A stretch of 64,000 nucleotides of DNA from Rhodopseudomonas sp. P2A-2r (GTDB lineage: Bacteria; Pseudomonadota; Alphaproteobacteria; Rhizobiales; Xanthobacteraceae), in contig NZ_CP110389.1 in assembly GCF_026015985.1 (NCBI RefSeq), positions 4,124,001 through 4,188,000 on the forward strand, read 5' to 3'. The translations under genes were made by a program, and so were the position numbers. Under the pieces are notes generated by a model that saw only the letters and a list, made by a program, of their open reading frames with translations, did no database searches and was not told the DNA's origin. Shown one piece after another: positions 51,346 through 60,305 of the stretch; the stretch's first letter is position 1, and every line of letters starts with the position of its first letter.

Positions 51346-51552
51346 TCAGGCTTCGTTGACGCCTACCCCGCGTTCGTCAAGCAAGGCCTGGCCTTTCGAA
51401 GTCAGTTGGTACTGATCGGCAAAACAGTCCGATTCCTCCACATAGTCTTCACTGATCAGCGCCAGAAGTTCGGCCAAATGCTCCCGCGGGACATCTGCCT
51501 CGCCGGACCGCGCAACGTCGCACATGATCGAGATCTGCTGGTCTGTGGGCAT
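51346..51552 (-). CDS. Small hydrophilic protein (68 aa), unknown
   Basis: 68 residues, acidic, starting PTDQQISIMCDVARSG. The centre HLAELLALISEDYVEES and the C-terminal YQLTSKGQALLDERG suggest a winged-helix-like helical fold, the last piece resembling the wing-end 'LT.kG..LL' seen in small transcription regulators, but it is too short to be sure. ATG at 51552. It is convergent with rsmA. No named family recognised. Confidence 0.55.
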   Translation of the reverse strand: MPTDQQISIMCDVARSGEADVPREHLAELLALISEDYVEESDCFADQYQLTSKGQALLDERGVGVNEA

Positions 51553-51593
51553 ATCGGTCGTCTCACGCGTGCATAAAGGGCTATCGAAAATGG

Positions 51594-51857
51594 CTAGCGG
51601 CGCCGGGCCACGGCGACGCCAAGCAGGAACGCGACGAGGAGCGAGCCAAGCGGCGCTTCCCTGGCGACATTGGCGAGAATGGAAAGCGGCATGCCGGGCT
51701 TTTTGGCGCGCTCGAAGGCGTCGCCAACCGTATGGGCAGCGTCGCTGACCTTGTGAGCCGCGCGGGACACCGTCTCTGCAACGCTTGGCGATGGGTCGAC
51801 CCCGCCAATGGGCTCGACACCCTCATAGATGAATGGAGGCGATAGGTCGTCGGCCAT
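51594..51857 (-). CDS. Small protein with C-terminal membrane anchor (87 aa)
   Basis: 87 residues. The ATG at 51857 has GGAG six bases upstream. The N-terminal part is soluble (DDLSPPFIYEGVEPIGG); the middle is a helical, Ala-rich amphipathic stretch (VSRAAHKVSDAAHTVGDAFE) reminiscent of ElaB/YqjD-type ribosome-hibernation or stress proteins, and the end is a hydrophobic helix LGSLLVAFLLGVAVARRR. A tail-anchored inner-membrane protein is likely. Family relation to YqjD/ElaB (DUF883) is suggestive, not proven. Confidence 0.58.
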   Translation of the reverse strand: MADDLSPPFIYEGVEPIGGVDPSPSVAETVSRAAHKVSDAAHTVGDAFERAKKPGMPLSILANVAREAPLGSLLVAFLLGVAVARRR

Positions 51858-52018
51858 AGGAGCTCCAGCTGCAAAGATGACACGCACCTAAGTCGCGCAC
51901 GGCAGCAAATGTTCCGTCCGCCACGCCGGAAACCAACATCTCGGCGAAAAGCCGATGACGACGGGCAGCAGACCCGATAAAAAGCCACCGCCAACAAAAA
52001 CAAACAGGGTCGGAAAAC

Positions 52019-53077
52019 ATGTCACTGCTGCGCCGTCAATCGCTGGTCAAGTTCGATGCTCCGCTGTGCGAAACCATCGTCGATACTCCGACGCCGCAGG
52101 CCCGTGAGGTTCTGGTCAGGATCGAGCGTTGCGGGCTGTGCCATTCCGACCTGCACATCCAGGACGGCTACGCCGATCTCGGCGGCGGCAAGAAGCTGGA
52201 CACCACCCGCGGCATGACCCTGCCCTTCACGCTCGGCCATGAGATCGCCGGCGTGGTCGACGAGGTCGGCCCCGATGCACCGCGTGACCTGATCGGCAGG
52301 AAGGTTGCGGTGTTCCCCTGGATCGGCTGCGGCAAGTGTCGCGACTGCCTCGCCGGCGACGAGAACCTGTGCGCCCGCAACCGCTATCTCGGCGTCGCGC
52401 TCGATGGCGGTTTCGCCAGCCATGTGCTGGTGCCGGACGCCAAATACCTGCTGGACTACGATCCCCTGCCCGTGAACATGGCAGCGACCCTGATGTGCTC
52501 CGGCGTCACGGCCTACGGCGCGCTGAAACGTCTGGTCGACCGCCCGCGGCAGCGCAACCTGCTGCTGATCGGGCTCGGCGGTGTCGGTATGATGGGCCTG
52601 GCTTTTGCCCAGGCCATGTTCAAGCAACCCATTTCGGTGGCCGATCTCAGCCCGGCCGCGCGCGAAGCTGCACTGAAGAACGGCGCCGCATTCGCCTACG
52701 ATCCCACCGAACCCGATGTGGCGAAGCGCATGCTGAAGGAAAGCGATGGCGGCTTCGACGGCGTCATCGACTTCGCCGGCAACGACAAGTCGATGGGCTT
52801 TGCCGTGTCCACAGTGGCGCGCGGCGGCAAGATCGTCGTGTCCGGCCTGATGGGCGGCAATTTCAGCCTGCCGATGGTGCAGTGGATCTACAAGCGCATG
52901 ACCATCGAAGGCTTCATGGTCGGCACCCTGGCCGAGGCGCAGGAACTGATGACCCTGGCGCGCAGCGGCAAGATCAAGCCGACGCCGATGAAGGAAGAGC
53001 CGATGGCCGATGCGCAGAAGTGGATCGACGAATTGCGCGCCGGTCATGTGGTCGGCCGCATCGTCCTCAAGAACTAA
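52019..53077 (+). CDS. Zinc-dependent alcohol dehydrogenase (MDR family)
   Basis: 352 residues. MDR motifs: ERCGLCHSDLHIQDGY (catalytic Zn Cys), LPFTLGHEIAGVVDEVG (His-Glu), GCGKCRDCLAGDENLC (structural zinc Cys quartet), and the NAD(P)-binding LLLIGLGGVGMMGLAFA. It should oxidise an alcohol or reduce an aldehyde, with NAD(P). ATG at 52019. An inverted repeat follows the stop. Substrate unknown; gene is not in an obvious pathway cluster. Confidence 0.92.
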   Translation: MSLLRRQSLVKFDAPLCETIVDTPTPQAREVLVRIERCGLCHSDLHIQDGYADLGGGKKLDTTRGMTLPFTLGHEIAGVVDEVGPDAPRDLIGRKVAVFPWIGCGKCRDCLAGDENLCARNRYLGVALDGGFASHVLVPDAKYLLDYDPLPVNMAATLMCSGVTAYGALKRLVDRPRQRNLLLIGLGGVGMMGLAFAQAMFKQPISVADLSPAAREAALKNGAAFAYDPTEPDVAKRMLKESDGGFDGVIDFAGNDKSMGFAVSTVARGGKIVVSGLMGGNFSLPMVQWIYKRMTIEGFMVGTLAEAQELMTLARSGKIKPTPMKEEPMADAQKWIDELRAGHVVGRIVLKN

Positions 53078-53087
53078 GCATTTCATT

Positions 53088-53120
53088 GAGCCCGGGAGTC
53101 GCAAGACGACTCTCGGGCTC
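53088..53120 (+). terminator. Hairpin after the alcohol dehydrogenase gene
   Basis: GAGCCCGGGAGTCG (53088-53101) pairs with CGACTCTCGGGCTC (53107-53120) over a CAAGA loop, with one G-T pair, ten bases after the stop codon. No T-tract follows. Confidence 0.65.
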
Positions 53121-53248
53121 AACCTCGAAGCCGCCAGGCGAGCCTGAATTTGGCCGCACGCAGTTCGAAATTGCGGCTCATTGCCACCCAAATCTCCGAA
53201 CAACGTGGGCCCGGCGATACATCGCTCAGGGCTTCACCGGGGATTCAC

Positions 53249-54177
53249 ATGACCAACCGAGCCGCGACTTTGCTGTCCGCTGCCGTTATCGGTGGCCTTG
53301 CTGCAGTCTTGCTGGCCGCAGCACCATATGCCGCGGCGAAAGCCGCCGACGAATGTCTGACGGCGCCAAAGGCCAGGCGCCACAGGGCGCGCATTGGTAC
53401 TATCGCATCGATCGGACCACCAAGCGCCACTGCTGGTACGTCCGCAACGAAAGCAAGGGATCGCAACAGGCTTCGTCATCCGGCGCTCAACCGGCTGCAT
53501 CCCAGAGCTCGGTAACGCAGCAGGAATCGGTCGCCAATGCGCGCGCCGAATTGCCTGCCGCCGGACCTGAGCAACCGATGCCGACCCCACCGCAATCGGA
53601 AACTCCGGATACAGCGAATAGTAGGAACGTCGCAGGCGATTCAAACTCTTCCAGTCCCGGTGGCTGGGTTCTGGCCTCGCGCTGGTCCAACCAAGCCGAC
53701 GCGGAGAGTGCCAGCGCTCCCATGGGGGCGCCCGACGCAGCTGCCATAAAACAACGGCTGCAGACCGCCGCGGCCAAACCGCCTGTTGACAATAGCGACG
53801 GCAGCTCTGTGTGGGCGCTAGTCGCCGCGCTCGCCGGCGCCCTGGCTGCGGCCGGCATCGCGACGGCTGTCATCGTCAGGCGCGCCGCCAACAAGGCGAA
53901 CGAGGGCAAGGCAAGCCACGAAGTCGGACAGGCGATCTGGCGCGACGACGCCCGCGAAGAGACGCCAGTCGCCCCGAACGGCGACGAGCCTGTCATGAAC
54001 TGGGTTCGTATCGCCCGCGAGATCCAGGAGGCACAAAATCCCGGCCGCGAGGTCGAGAAATTGCTCGCGCGCACCGCGGCCCTCGCAGACGGGATCGGCA
54101 TACGCCTGCCGCATCGCCTAGCGGCGGGGCCGCAACGCCTCGCCGATCGCCACCACGACGGCGCAGATCGCCACTAG
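53249..54177 (+). CDS. Exported/anchored protein of unknown function with Trp/Cys motif, frame broken by a 1-nt deletion
   Basis: About 309 residues once corrected. Signal peptide LLSAAVIGGLAAVLLAAAPY, mature start with DECLTAPKG, then AHWYYRIDRTTKRHCWYVRN, a Trp/Tyr/Cys-rich motif probably with a Cys-Cys pair. A long disordered Ser/Pro/Gln region follows, then the membrane helix VWALVAALAGALAAAGIATA and a cytoplasmic-type tail. The frame breaks at 53371-53372: adding one G turns LTAPKARRH into LTAPKGQAPQGAHWYY and gives exactly 310 codons. I recall such proteins as unnamed in Bradyrhizobium. The 3' end overlaps the convergent permease gene by 60 bases, so the true end is uncertain. Confidence 0.55.
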
Positions 54178-54936
54178 CACCAGCGATGTCGCCGAAGCCG
54201 CCGGCAGGTCGGTGCCGGTCTCCGATATCTTGCTGAAGAGGAACAGCGGCAGGATATTGACCTGCGTGCCGACCAGCGCCAGCGCGGTCCCATAGGCGCC
54301 GACCGCCACCGCAGAGGTCAGGCAAAACGCCGCCACCAGGCTCGGCATGATCTGCGGCAGCATCACCTCCAGCAGGGCGCGCAGGTTGCCCGCACCCAGC
54401 GAGCGCGCCGCCAGCAGCTGGTTGCGATCGAAGTTGGCCATCGATGGCAGCACGATCAGCACGACCCGCGGTACCAGATAATAGGAATAGGCCAGACCAA
54501 GCCCGAGGGGCGAGAAGATGAACCCGCCGGTGACCGCCGGGTCCATTCCCAGTTCAGCGAGCAGCAACGTGATGAAGCCGGCGCGACCGAGCAGAAGGAT
54601 GAATCCATAGGCCACGATTAGCCCGGAGAACGTCAGCGGCAGCGAAATCGCGATCAGCGCGGCAGTACGCAGGCCGGGTGCCACCCGCAGCAGCGCCAAT
54701 GCGACGCAGACGCCGACCACCACCGAGAATAGCGGTGCGACCGTGCCGAGCACGATAGTGCCGCGCAGCCCGTTCCAGAACACCGGATCGGCGAACAGCC
54801 GCCGAAAGGCGCTGCCGCCATCGGAGAACGCGCCGCCCAGCACCGCAGCGACCGGCAGCAGGAAGAACAGTGCGAACACGATGGTGCCGGGAAAGGCGAA
54901 GCCGACGAGTGTCGATGTCGGGGCACGGGTGCTCAT
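54118..54936 (-). CDS. ABC transporter permease (first of two)
   Basis: 272 residues with about six hydrophobic helices and the binding-protein-dependent permease EAA-type loop: AARSLGAGNLRALLEVMLPQ, with the G-(A/x)-x6-LP pattern. N-terminal segments include IVFALFFLLPVAAVLGGAFS. Fits the Fe3+/spermidine/2-aminoethylphosphonate importer class. It lies downstream of the binding-protein gene (66 bases). It is one of the two permeases of a minus-strand cluster at 54.1-57.9 kb. Confidence 0.85.
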   Translation of the reverse strand: MSTRAPTSTLVGFAFPGTIVFALFFLLPVAAVLGGAFSDGGSAFRRLFADPVFWNGLRGTIVLGTVAPLFSVVVGVCVALALLRVAPGLRTAALIAISLPLTFSGLIVAYGFILLLGRAGFITLLLAELGMDPAVTGGFIFSPLGLGLAYSYYLVPRVVLIVLPSMANFDRNQLLAARSLGAGNLRALLEVMLPQIMPSLVAAFCLTSAVAVGAYGTALALVGTQVNILPLFLFSKISETGTDLPAASATSLVLVAICAVVVAIGEALRPRR

Positions 54937-55002
54937 GATAGTCCTGTTGCTGGCAGCACGGGCCGGGATGATCCAGGGGGATCGTCCCGGCCTACAGCGG
55001 GA

Positions 55003-56082
55003 TTATTGGCCGAGAACGGCCTTGGCCCAGCCGGCGTCGATCTCGGCCTTCTTGGCCGTCGCCTTGGCAATGTCGATAGCCTGCACCTGCGGCGCTGCCG
55101 GCATCTTGTCGGCCACACTGGCCGGCAGCGCGATGCCGGGCACGCTCGGTCGGACATAGCCCTCGGCAAAGATCTTCTGGCCCTCGTCGCTCATGACGAA
55201 GTTGAGCCACAGTCTGCCGGCGCTGGGATTGGGACCGTTCTTGACCAGCGAAATTGCGTAAGGCGCGGCAGCGGAAGCTTCCTTCGGAATCACCACAGCG
55301 ATGCTGTCACCCATGCCGTCGGTGTACTTGGCCTTCAGACCGTCGTTCTCGTAACCGATCCAGATCGGAATCTCGCCCTTGAGGAACTGCGCATAGGGCG
55401 TGGTGCCGACGGTGCGCAGCACATTGCCGGTCTTGCTCAGCTTGCCGAGATAGTCGATGCCGGGCGCGACGTTGTCCATGCTGCCGCCATTGCCGAACGA
55501 TGCGGCGAAAGCCACCACCTGGCCCTGACCGGTGGAGCGCGGATCTTGGTAGACGATGGCGTTCTTGTAGTCCGGCTTCAGAAGATCGGCCCAGCCCTGC
55601 GGGATGGTCTTGACCAGCTTGGTGTTGACGAGGAAGGCGACGCTCAGCGTATGGATGGTGAACCAGCGGCCATCCGCCTCGCGCAGCGCCTCGGGCAACT
55701 TGGCGAAATTCACCGGCTTGTAGCCCTCGACCACGCCGGCCTTGGCGGCATCGAGACCGGAGGCTGCGAAGTAGTAAGCGGTATCGGCCTGCGGCCGGTT
55801 GCGGGCCTTGTCGAGGGCGACCACGGTCGCGGCCGAGCCGAGGTCGTTATAGACCATCTCCACGCCGGGATAACGCTTCTGGAACGCCTTGAACTGTCCG
55901 GCCCAGTTGGCCCACGTCGGCCCGGTGTCGAAGGAAACCACGAGGCCCTCCTTGCGGGCGGCTTCGAACAGTTCCTTCTCACCCGCATAGAGCTCGGCGC
56001 CTTCGAAGGCGAAAGCGCTGTGGCCGAGATTGATGGCGATGCTGGCGGCGGCGACGCTGCCCAGGAATTTGCGGCGATTCAT
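55003..56082 (-). CDS. ABC transporter substrate-binding protein
   Basis: 359 residues. It starts NRRKFLGSVAAASIAINLGH, a Tat-type or Sec signal (R-R-K-F-L-G). The mature part is a class II periplasmic binding protein of the Fe3+/putrescine/thiamine group: ARKEGLVVSFDTGPTWANWA, VVALDKARNRPQADTAYYFA, then GWADLLKPDYKNAIVYQDPR and an SGxGQxV-type loop (STGQGQVVAFA). Ligand unknown. ATG at 56082 with GAGGA 9 bases upstream. It sits between the ATPase and the second permease gene in the operon. Confidence 0.85.
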   Translation of the reverse strand: MNRRKFLGSVAAASIAINLGHSAFAFEGAELYAGEKELFEAARKEGLVVSFDTGPTWANWAGQFKAFQKRYPGVEMVYNDLGSAATVVALDKARNRPQADTAYYFAASGLDAAKAGVVEGYKPVNFAKLPEALREADGRWFTIHTLSVAFLVNTKLVKTIPQGWADLLKPDYKNAIVYQDPRSTGQGQVVAFAASFGNGGSMDNVAPGIDYLGKLSKTGNVLRTVGTTPYAQFLKGEIPIWIGYENDGLKAKYTDGMGDSIAVVIPKEASAAAPYAISLVKNGPNPSAGRLWLNFVMSDEGQKIFAEGYVRPSVPGIALPASVADKMPAAPQVQAIDIAKATAKKAEIDAGWAKAVLGQ

Positions 56083-56107
56083 GTCGATGTCCTCAAGGTG
56101 GGGTTGG

Positions 56108-57144
56108 TCAGTTCGGAGGTAGCAAGCGGATCGCGGCGGGCGGGATGGTCACCCCCGTCACCGGATCACGGAGATGGGTTTCGAGGCGGATGACGCCGCC
56201 GGCGACCGTCAGGTCAATCCGGCGCAGCGGGCCGAGATAGCGATCGGCAACCATGGTGCCGGCAAAGTGTCCGGGCGTCGCGGGATCGACGGCACCAGCG
56301 ATCGGCTCGATCCGCTCCGGGCGCACCAGCACGGTCACCTTGTCGCCGCTCTGCCAGCCCGCCGTGTCACAGGCAAGTATCCCGATCGAGGTGGAGACCC
56401 GCCCGCCCGCGGTAACCTCGCCAAGCCACAGGTTGGACTGGCCGACAAAGGCAGCCACGCTGGCATTCACCGGCGTCTCGTACAGGTCGCGCGGCGTGCC
56501 GATCTGCACCAGTCGGCCGTCCCGCATCATCACCACCTTGTCGGCGATCGACAGCGCCTCTTCCTGGTCGTGGGTGACCAGCAGCGTCGCGATGCCGGCC
56601 TGGCGCTGCACCCGCAGGATCTCGTCGCGCATCTCCATGCGCAGGCCGGCGTCGAGCGCCGACAGCGGTTCGTCCAGCAACAGCCCTTGCGGCTCGAACA
56701 CCAGCGCGCGCGCCAGCGCCACCCGCTGCTGCTGGCCACCGGACAACTCCGCCGGAAGATCATCGGCCCGTGGCTTCATGCCGACGCGCCCCAGCATGTC
56801 GACGGCCCGCGATCGCCGTTCCGCTTTGCCGACACCACGTACTTTGAGGGGTAAGCGACGTTTTCCCACAGCCGCATATGCGGAAACAGCGCGTAGTTCT
56901 GGAACACCACACCGAGGCGCCGGGCCTCCGGCGCGAGATGTCCCACGTCCTTGCCGTCGATCAGGATGCGACCGCTGTCAGGCTTCACGAAACCCGCCAG
57001 CAGTTTCAGCAGCGTCGATTTTCCGGACCCGGAAGCCCCGATGATGGCCAGCAACTCGCCCCGCCCGATCGACAACGTGATGTCGAACGCGCCGGCGGTG
57101 CCACCGGGATAGGTGAAGCTCACATGGTCGAATTGCAGGGTCAC
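56108..57144 (-). CDS. ABC transporter ATP-binding protein, frame broken by a 1-nt deletion
   Basis: About 345 residues once corrected. Walker A GASGSGKST at about residues 36-44, Q-loop FQNYALFPH, signature LSGGQQQR, Walker B GLLLDEPLSAL, switch His in LLVTHDQEEAL, and a C-terminal TOBE-like domain (VLVRPERIEPIA). The N-terminal frame ends ENVAYPSKYVVSAKRN; the C-terminal frame resumes PLKVRGVGKAERRSRAV. Adding one G to the plus-strand G-run 56848-56851 gives NVAYPLKVRGVG and exactly 346 codons. Start ATG at 57144 overlaps the upstream permease stop (ATGA). It powers the importer of this cluster. Confidence 0.87.
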
Positions 57145-57929
57145 GCGGCGCGACTCGATCGCAGGGTCCCGGCGAACTGTGCCGTCAGTCCGCTGGTCAG
57201 CGAGGCCAAGGTGGCCAACAAGAGCAGAACGACCGTGGCCGCGCAGGCAAAGCCGGTGGCGCCGTAAAAGGCCTGCAGCAGCACCACAGGATAAGTGCGC
57301 GACATGAACCCCGAGATCAGGTTGGACAGCTGGAATTCGCCAATCGAAAGCGCCGCCACGGTAAGCATCGAGGACAAAAGGCTCGGGCGCAGCAACGGCA
57401 ACGTCACGTCACGCAACCGCGCTGCGAACGAAGCGCCAAGCGTTGCCGCGGCGTGCTCATACTGTTCGAGGCCGAGTTGCTCCATATCGGCGACCAGTGC
57501 GGTCACGGTGTAGGGCAGCGTCAGGACCAGATGGCCCGCCGCCAGCAGCCAGAAACTGCCCAGCCAAGGCAGCGCGTCCGAAGAGAAAACCAGGATAAAG
57601 CCGAAGGCGAGCACCAGTTCGGGGGCGGCGACCGGCAGCAGCGTCAGGATCCGTGCCGCCAGACGAACGCCGCCGCGGGCGCCAGCCTGGATGGCGTAGG
57701 CCAGCGGCAGGCCGATGAGGAGATTCAGAACACAGGTTGTCGCCACGACCTGCAGGCTTGTGACAAAGGCGCGGCGGAAGCTCGGATCGGCAGCGAGTTC
57801 TTGATACCAGCGCCATGTGAAGCCGGTGGGCAGCAAGGTGTTGCTCCAATTGCCGCCGAACGAGCCCACCGCCAGCAACAGCATCGGAGCGATCAGAAAC
57901 AACAGGTAGACGATGGCAATAATGGCCAA
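57141..57929 (-). CDS. ABC transporter permease (second of two)
   Basis: 262 residues with about six hydrophobic helices and the loop HAAATLGASFAARLRDVTLP, the EAA-type motif. N terminus IIAIVYLLFLIAPMLLLAVG is a signal-less first helix. Start is TTG at 57929, with a GAAGG about 13 bases upstream; a stop lies four codons further, so the start is limited, or another frame error hides a longer N terminus. It overlaps the ATPase gene by four bases. First gene of the importer row (permease, ATPase, binding protein, permease). Confidence 0.8.
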   Translation of the reverse strand: MAIIAIVYLLFLIAPMLLLAVGSFGGNWSNTLLPTGFTWRWYQELAADPSFRRAFVTSLQVVATTCVLNLLIGLPLAYAIQAGARGGVRLAARILTLLPVAAPELVLAFGFILVFSSDALPWLGSFWLLAAGHLVLTLPYTVTALVADMEQLGLEQYEHAAATLGASFAARLRDVTLPLLRPSLLSSMLTVAALSIGEFQLSNLISGFMSRTYPVVLLQAFYGATGFACAATVVLLLLATLASLTSGLTAQFAGTLRSSRAA

Positions 57930-58010
57930 ACGGACACGCCTTCAAGTGAGGTCAGGAGGTCCGACCTCAGTACAGAGGCAGCATATTAGTTTTGTGACAA
58001 TCTCGGAGAA

Positions 58011-58637
58011 TTACGCGCTGCGGAATATCCGCATCGCAATGCGCGCCATGACATCCTCGACGCTGGCGACCCGATCAACGCCATCGACGGCGGGCGCATC
58101 GGCCATCGCCAGTACCAGGCGCTTGAACTGTAGCCCGAGCGCCATCTCCGACAGCGTACCGACGCCACCGCCGATCGCCACCAGCACCAAACATGCCCGC
58201 GCAATAATGGCGTTGCGCGCCGGCCCGATGCCGGTGGCAATGGGAATCGCCACATAGGGATTGGCAGTATCCCACTCCTCGTCGGGCAGCAGCCCGACTG
58301 GAAGGCCGCCGCCGCGCGCGTGCCCCTTGCACGCCCCTTCCATCACGCCATTTTTGCCGCCGCACAGCAACTGCAGACCATGATCCGCCAGTGCTTCGCC
58401 CATCTGCTCGGCCAGCGCATACTGCGTCGGCGTGGCATCGCGGGGCCCGATGATGCCGATGGGAACGCGGCGCAGCTTGTGCCCGGTCGCCAGATGCCGC
58501 AGCGCTTCGGCCGGCGTGACCGTCACCGCGTCAGCCGCCTCGGCAACGCCCGGCCCCCATGTCAGCTTCAGCGGATCGAAGCCGCGGGCGGCCTGGGTCA
58601 GCTGCTGCGCGCTGGCGCTCCATCGCAGGTCGGTCAT
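58011..58637 (-). CDS. LOG-family-like nucleotide-binding protein (TIGR00725 type)
   Basis: About 208 residues with a Rossmann-type nucleotide-binding fold. Motifs: VPIGIIGPRDATPTQYALAE, LLCGGKNGVMEGACKGHARG and VAIGGGVGTLSEMALGLQFK, the G-G-G-V-G-T-(L/x)-(S/x)-E signature of LOG-like proteins (canonical PGGxGT). True LOG enzymes release free cytokinin from its nucleotide, but this clade has no proven substrate. ATG at 58637, GTG at 58640 as alternative. It is 18 bases after gmk on the same strand. Confidence 0.75.
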   Translation of the reverse strand: MTDLRWSASAQQLTQAARGFDPLKLTWGPGVAEAADAVTVTPAEALRHLATGHKLRRVPIGIIGPRDATPTQYALAEQMGEALADHGLQLLCGGKNGVMEGACKGHARGGGLPVGLLPDEEWDTANPYVAIPIATGIGPARNAIIARACLVLVAIGGGVGTLSEMALGLQFKRLVLAMADAPAVDGVDRVASVEDVMARIAMRIFRSA

Positions 58638-58658
58638 CACGGAAGTCTCCAGACGCCC

Positions 58659-59315
58659 TTAGAGTTGCTGCCTGAGCTTCTGCACGAACGCCGTGACGCC
58701 GACCTGGCGCTCGAGCTTCAGCTGCTCCGCGCGAAGAATCGACTTCACCGATTCGAAGGCGATGCCGATGTTGTCGTTGATGACGATGTAGTCGTAGGCA
58801 TCGAAGTGGCTCATCTCGTCGCCGGCCTTCTTCATGCGACCGCGGATCACCTCGTCGGAATCCTGCGCGCGGGTATGCAGCCGCTGCTCCAGCGCCTGCA
58901 CCGAGGGCGGCAGGATGAACACGCTGACCACGTCCTTCGGCGCGCGGCCAGTCAATTGCTGCGTGCCCTGCCAGTCGATGTCGAACAGCACATTGCGGCC
59001 GGCTGCCAGGGCTTCTTCCACCGGCTTTCGCGGCGTACCATAGCAATTGTCGAATACCCGCGCCCATTCCAGCAGTTCGCCCTGTGCCACCATCTGGTCG
59101 AACCGCGCCTGGTCGACGAAATAGTAGTCGCGGCCTTCTTCTTCGCCGGGACGCCTGGGCCGCGTCGTCACCGACACAGACATCTTCAGTTCGGGAATTT
59201 CCGAGATCAGCATTCTCGTCAGCGTGGTCTTGCCGGCGCCCGACGGCGACGACAGCACGAACATCAGCCCGCGCCGCTCGACGCCTTCGAATACAGGATT
59301 GTTGGAATTCGTCAT
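58659..59315 (-). CDS. gmk: Guanylate kinase
   Basis: 218 residues. P-loop LSSPSGAGKTTL, the GMP-binding segment SVSVTTRPRRPGEEEGRDYYF and the lid region. It phosphorylates GMP to GDP. ATG at 59315 overlaps the yicC stop by four bases (ATGA), so the pair is translationally coupled; yicC-gmk adjacency is common in alphaproteobacteria. Confidence 0.97.
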   Translation of the reverse strand: MTNSNNPVFEGVERRGLMFVLSSPSGAGKTTLTRMLISEIPELKMSVSVTTRPRRPGEEEGRDYYFVDQARFDQMVAQGELLEWARVFDNCYGTPRKPVEEALAAGRNVLFDIDWQGTQQLTGRAPKDVVSVFILPPSVQALEQRLHTRAQDSDEVIRGRMKKAGDEMSHFDAYDYIVINDNIGIAFESVKSILRAEQLKLERQVGVTAFVQKLRQQL

Positions 59316-60199
59316 TCGAGGTTCTGAACCTGTTCGCGGAATTGCTCGACCACGTTCTTCATCGCGAGCCCGGTGTTGGTCAAATCGATATCGTTGGATT
59401 TAGAACAGCAGGTATTGACCTCACGATTGAACTCCTGCGCCAGGAAATCCAGCCGACGACCGACCGCGCCGCCCTTCTTGATCATGTCGCGCGCCTGAGA
59501 GATGTGCGAGGCGATGCGATCCAGTTCTTCACGGATGTCGGCCCTGGCCGCGATCATGATGGCCTCCTGGTTGAGCCGGTCTGAATCGAAACGATCCGAC
59601 GACTCCAGCAGTGCGGCGATCTGCTCGGCAAGCCGGGCGCGGATCGCCTCGGGCTTGCGGCCCGGTGCTGCCTCGGCCTGTTTCGCAAGCGTTTCAATCT
59701 CATCCATGCGCTGTGACAGGATCTGGCCGAGGGTGTCGCCCTCGCGCTTGCGCATTTCGACCAGCGCGGTCAGCGCCTGCTCGAAGGCTGCCGCCACGGC
59801 GACCCGAGCGGCCTTGTCTTCTTCCTCGTCGCTGTCCGGTTCGACGACCTCAATGACGCCCTTGATGGCCATCAATCCGTCCACGCTGGGCGCCACCGCA
59901 TCGATCTTGCCGGCGAGTTCGCCAGCAATCTTCAGGATCGAATTCAGCACGTCCTCGTTGACGCGCACCGTGGACATCGCGTTGGCGCGCTTCACGGTGA
60001 GATTGGCGTAGACCGTGCCGCGCGACAGCACCTCGGCGGCCCGCTTACGGGCGATGGTTTCAGCCTCGTCCCAGCCGGGCGGCAGCCGCACGCGAAAGTC
60101 GAAGCCCTTGGCATTGACGGACTTCAATTCCCACTCGAAGGCATACGGCCCGCTGGTGCCGTGACTTCGCGCAAAGCCGGTCATGCTCGACAGCGCCAT
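59312..60199 (-). CDS. yicC: YicC/YloC-family endoribonuclease-like protein
   Basis: 295 residues. Starts ALSSMTGFARSHGTSGPYAF, the YicC signature (SMTGFGR-type), and ends with DUF1732: GRRLDFLAQEFNREVNTCCS and LAMKNVVEQFREQVQNLE. Related proteins were shown to be endoribonucleases. ATG at 60199 with GGAGA about 8 bases upstream is preferred over a longer frame to 60214. It lies upstream of gmk and 106 bases downstream of mltG. Confidence 0.93.
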   Translation of the reverse strand: MALSSMTGFARSHGTSGPYAFEWELKSVNAKGFDFRVRLPPGWDEAETIARKRAAEVLSRGTVYANLTVKRANAMSTVRVNEDVLNSILKIAGELAGKIDAVAPSVDGLMAIKGVIEVVEPDSDEEEDKAARVAVAAAFEQALTALVEMRKREGDTLGQILSQRMDEIETLAKQAEAAPGRKPEAIRARLAEQIAALLESSDRFDSDRLNQEAIMIAARADIREELDRIASHISQARDMIKKGGAVGRRLDFLAQEFNREVNTCCSKSNDIDLTNTGLAMKNVVEQFREQVQNLE

Positions 60200-60305
60200 C
60201 GCGAACGTCTCCAAAAATAAGAGTTGAGATTCGCGAAGCGCGAACCGGGATCAGGTTAGAGCCTTTTCGGGCCTTAGGGAATTACCGCGGATTCGCGACC
60301 GCTGC

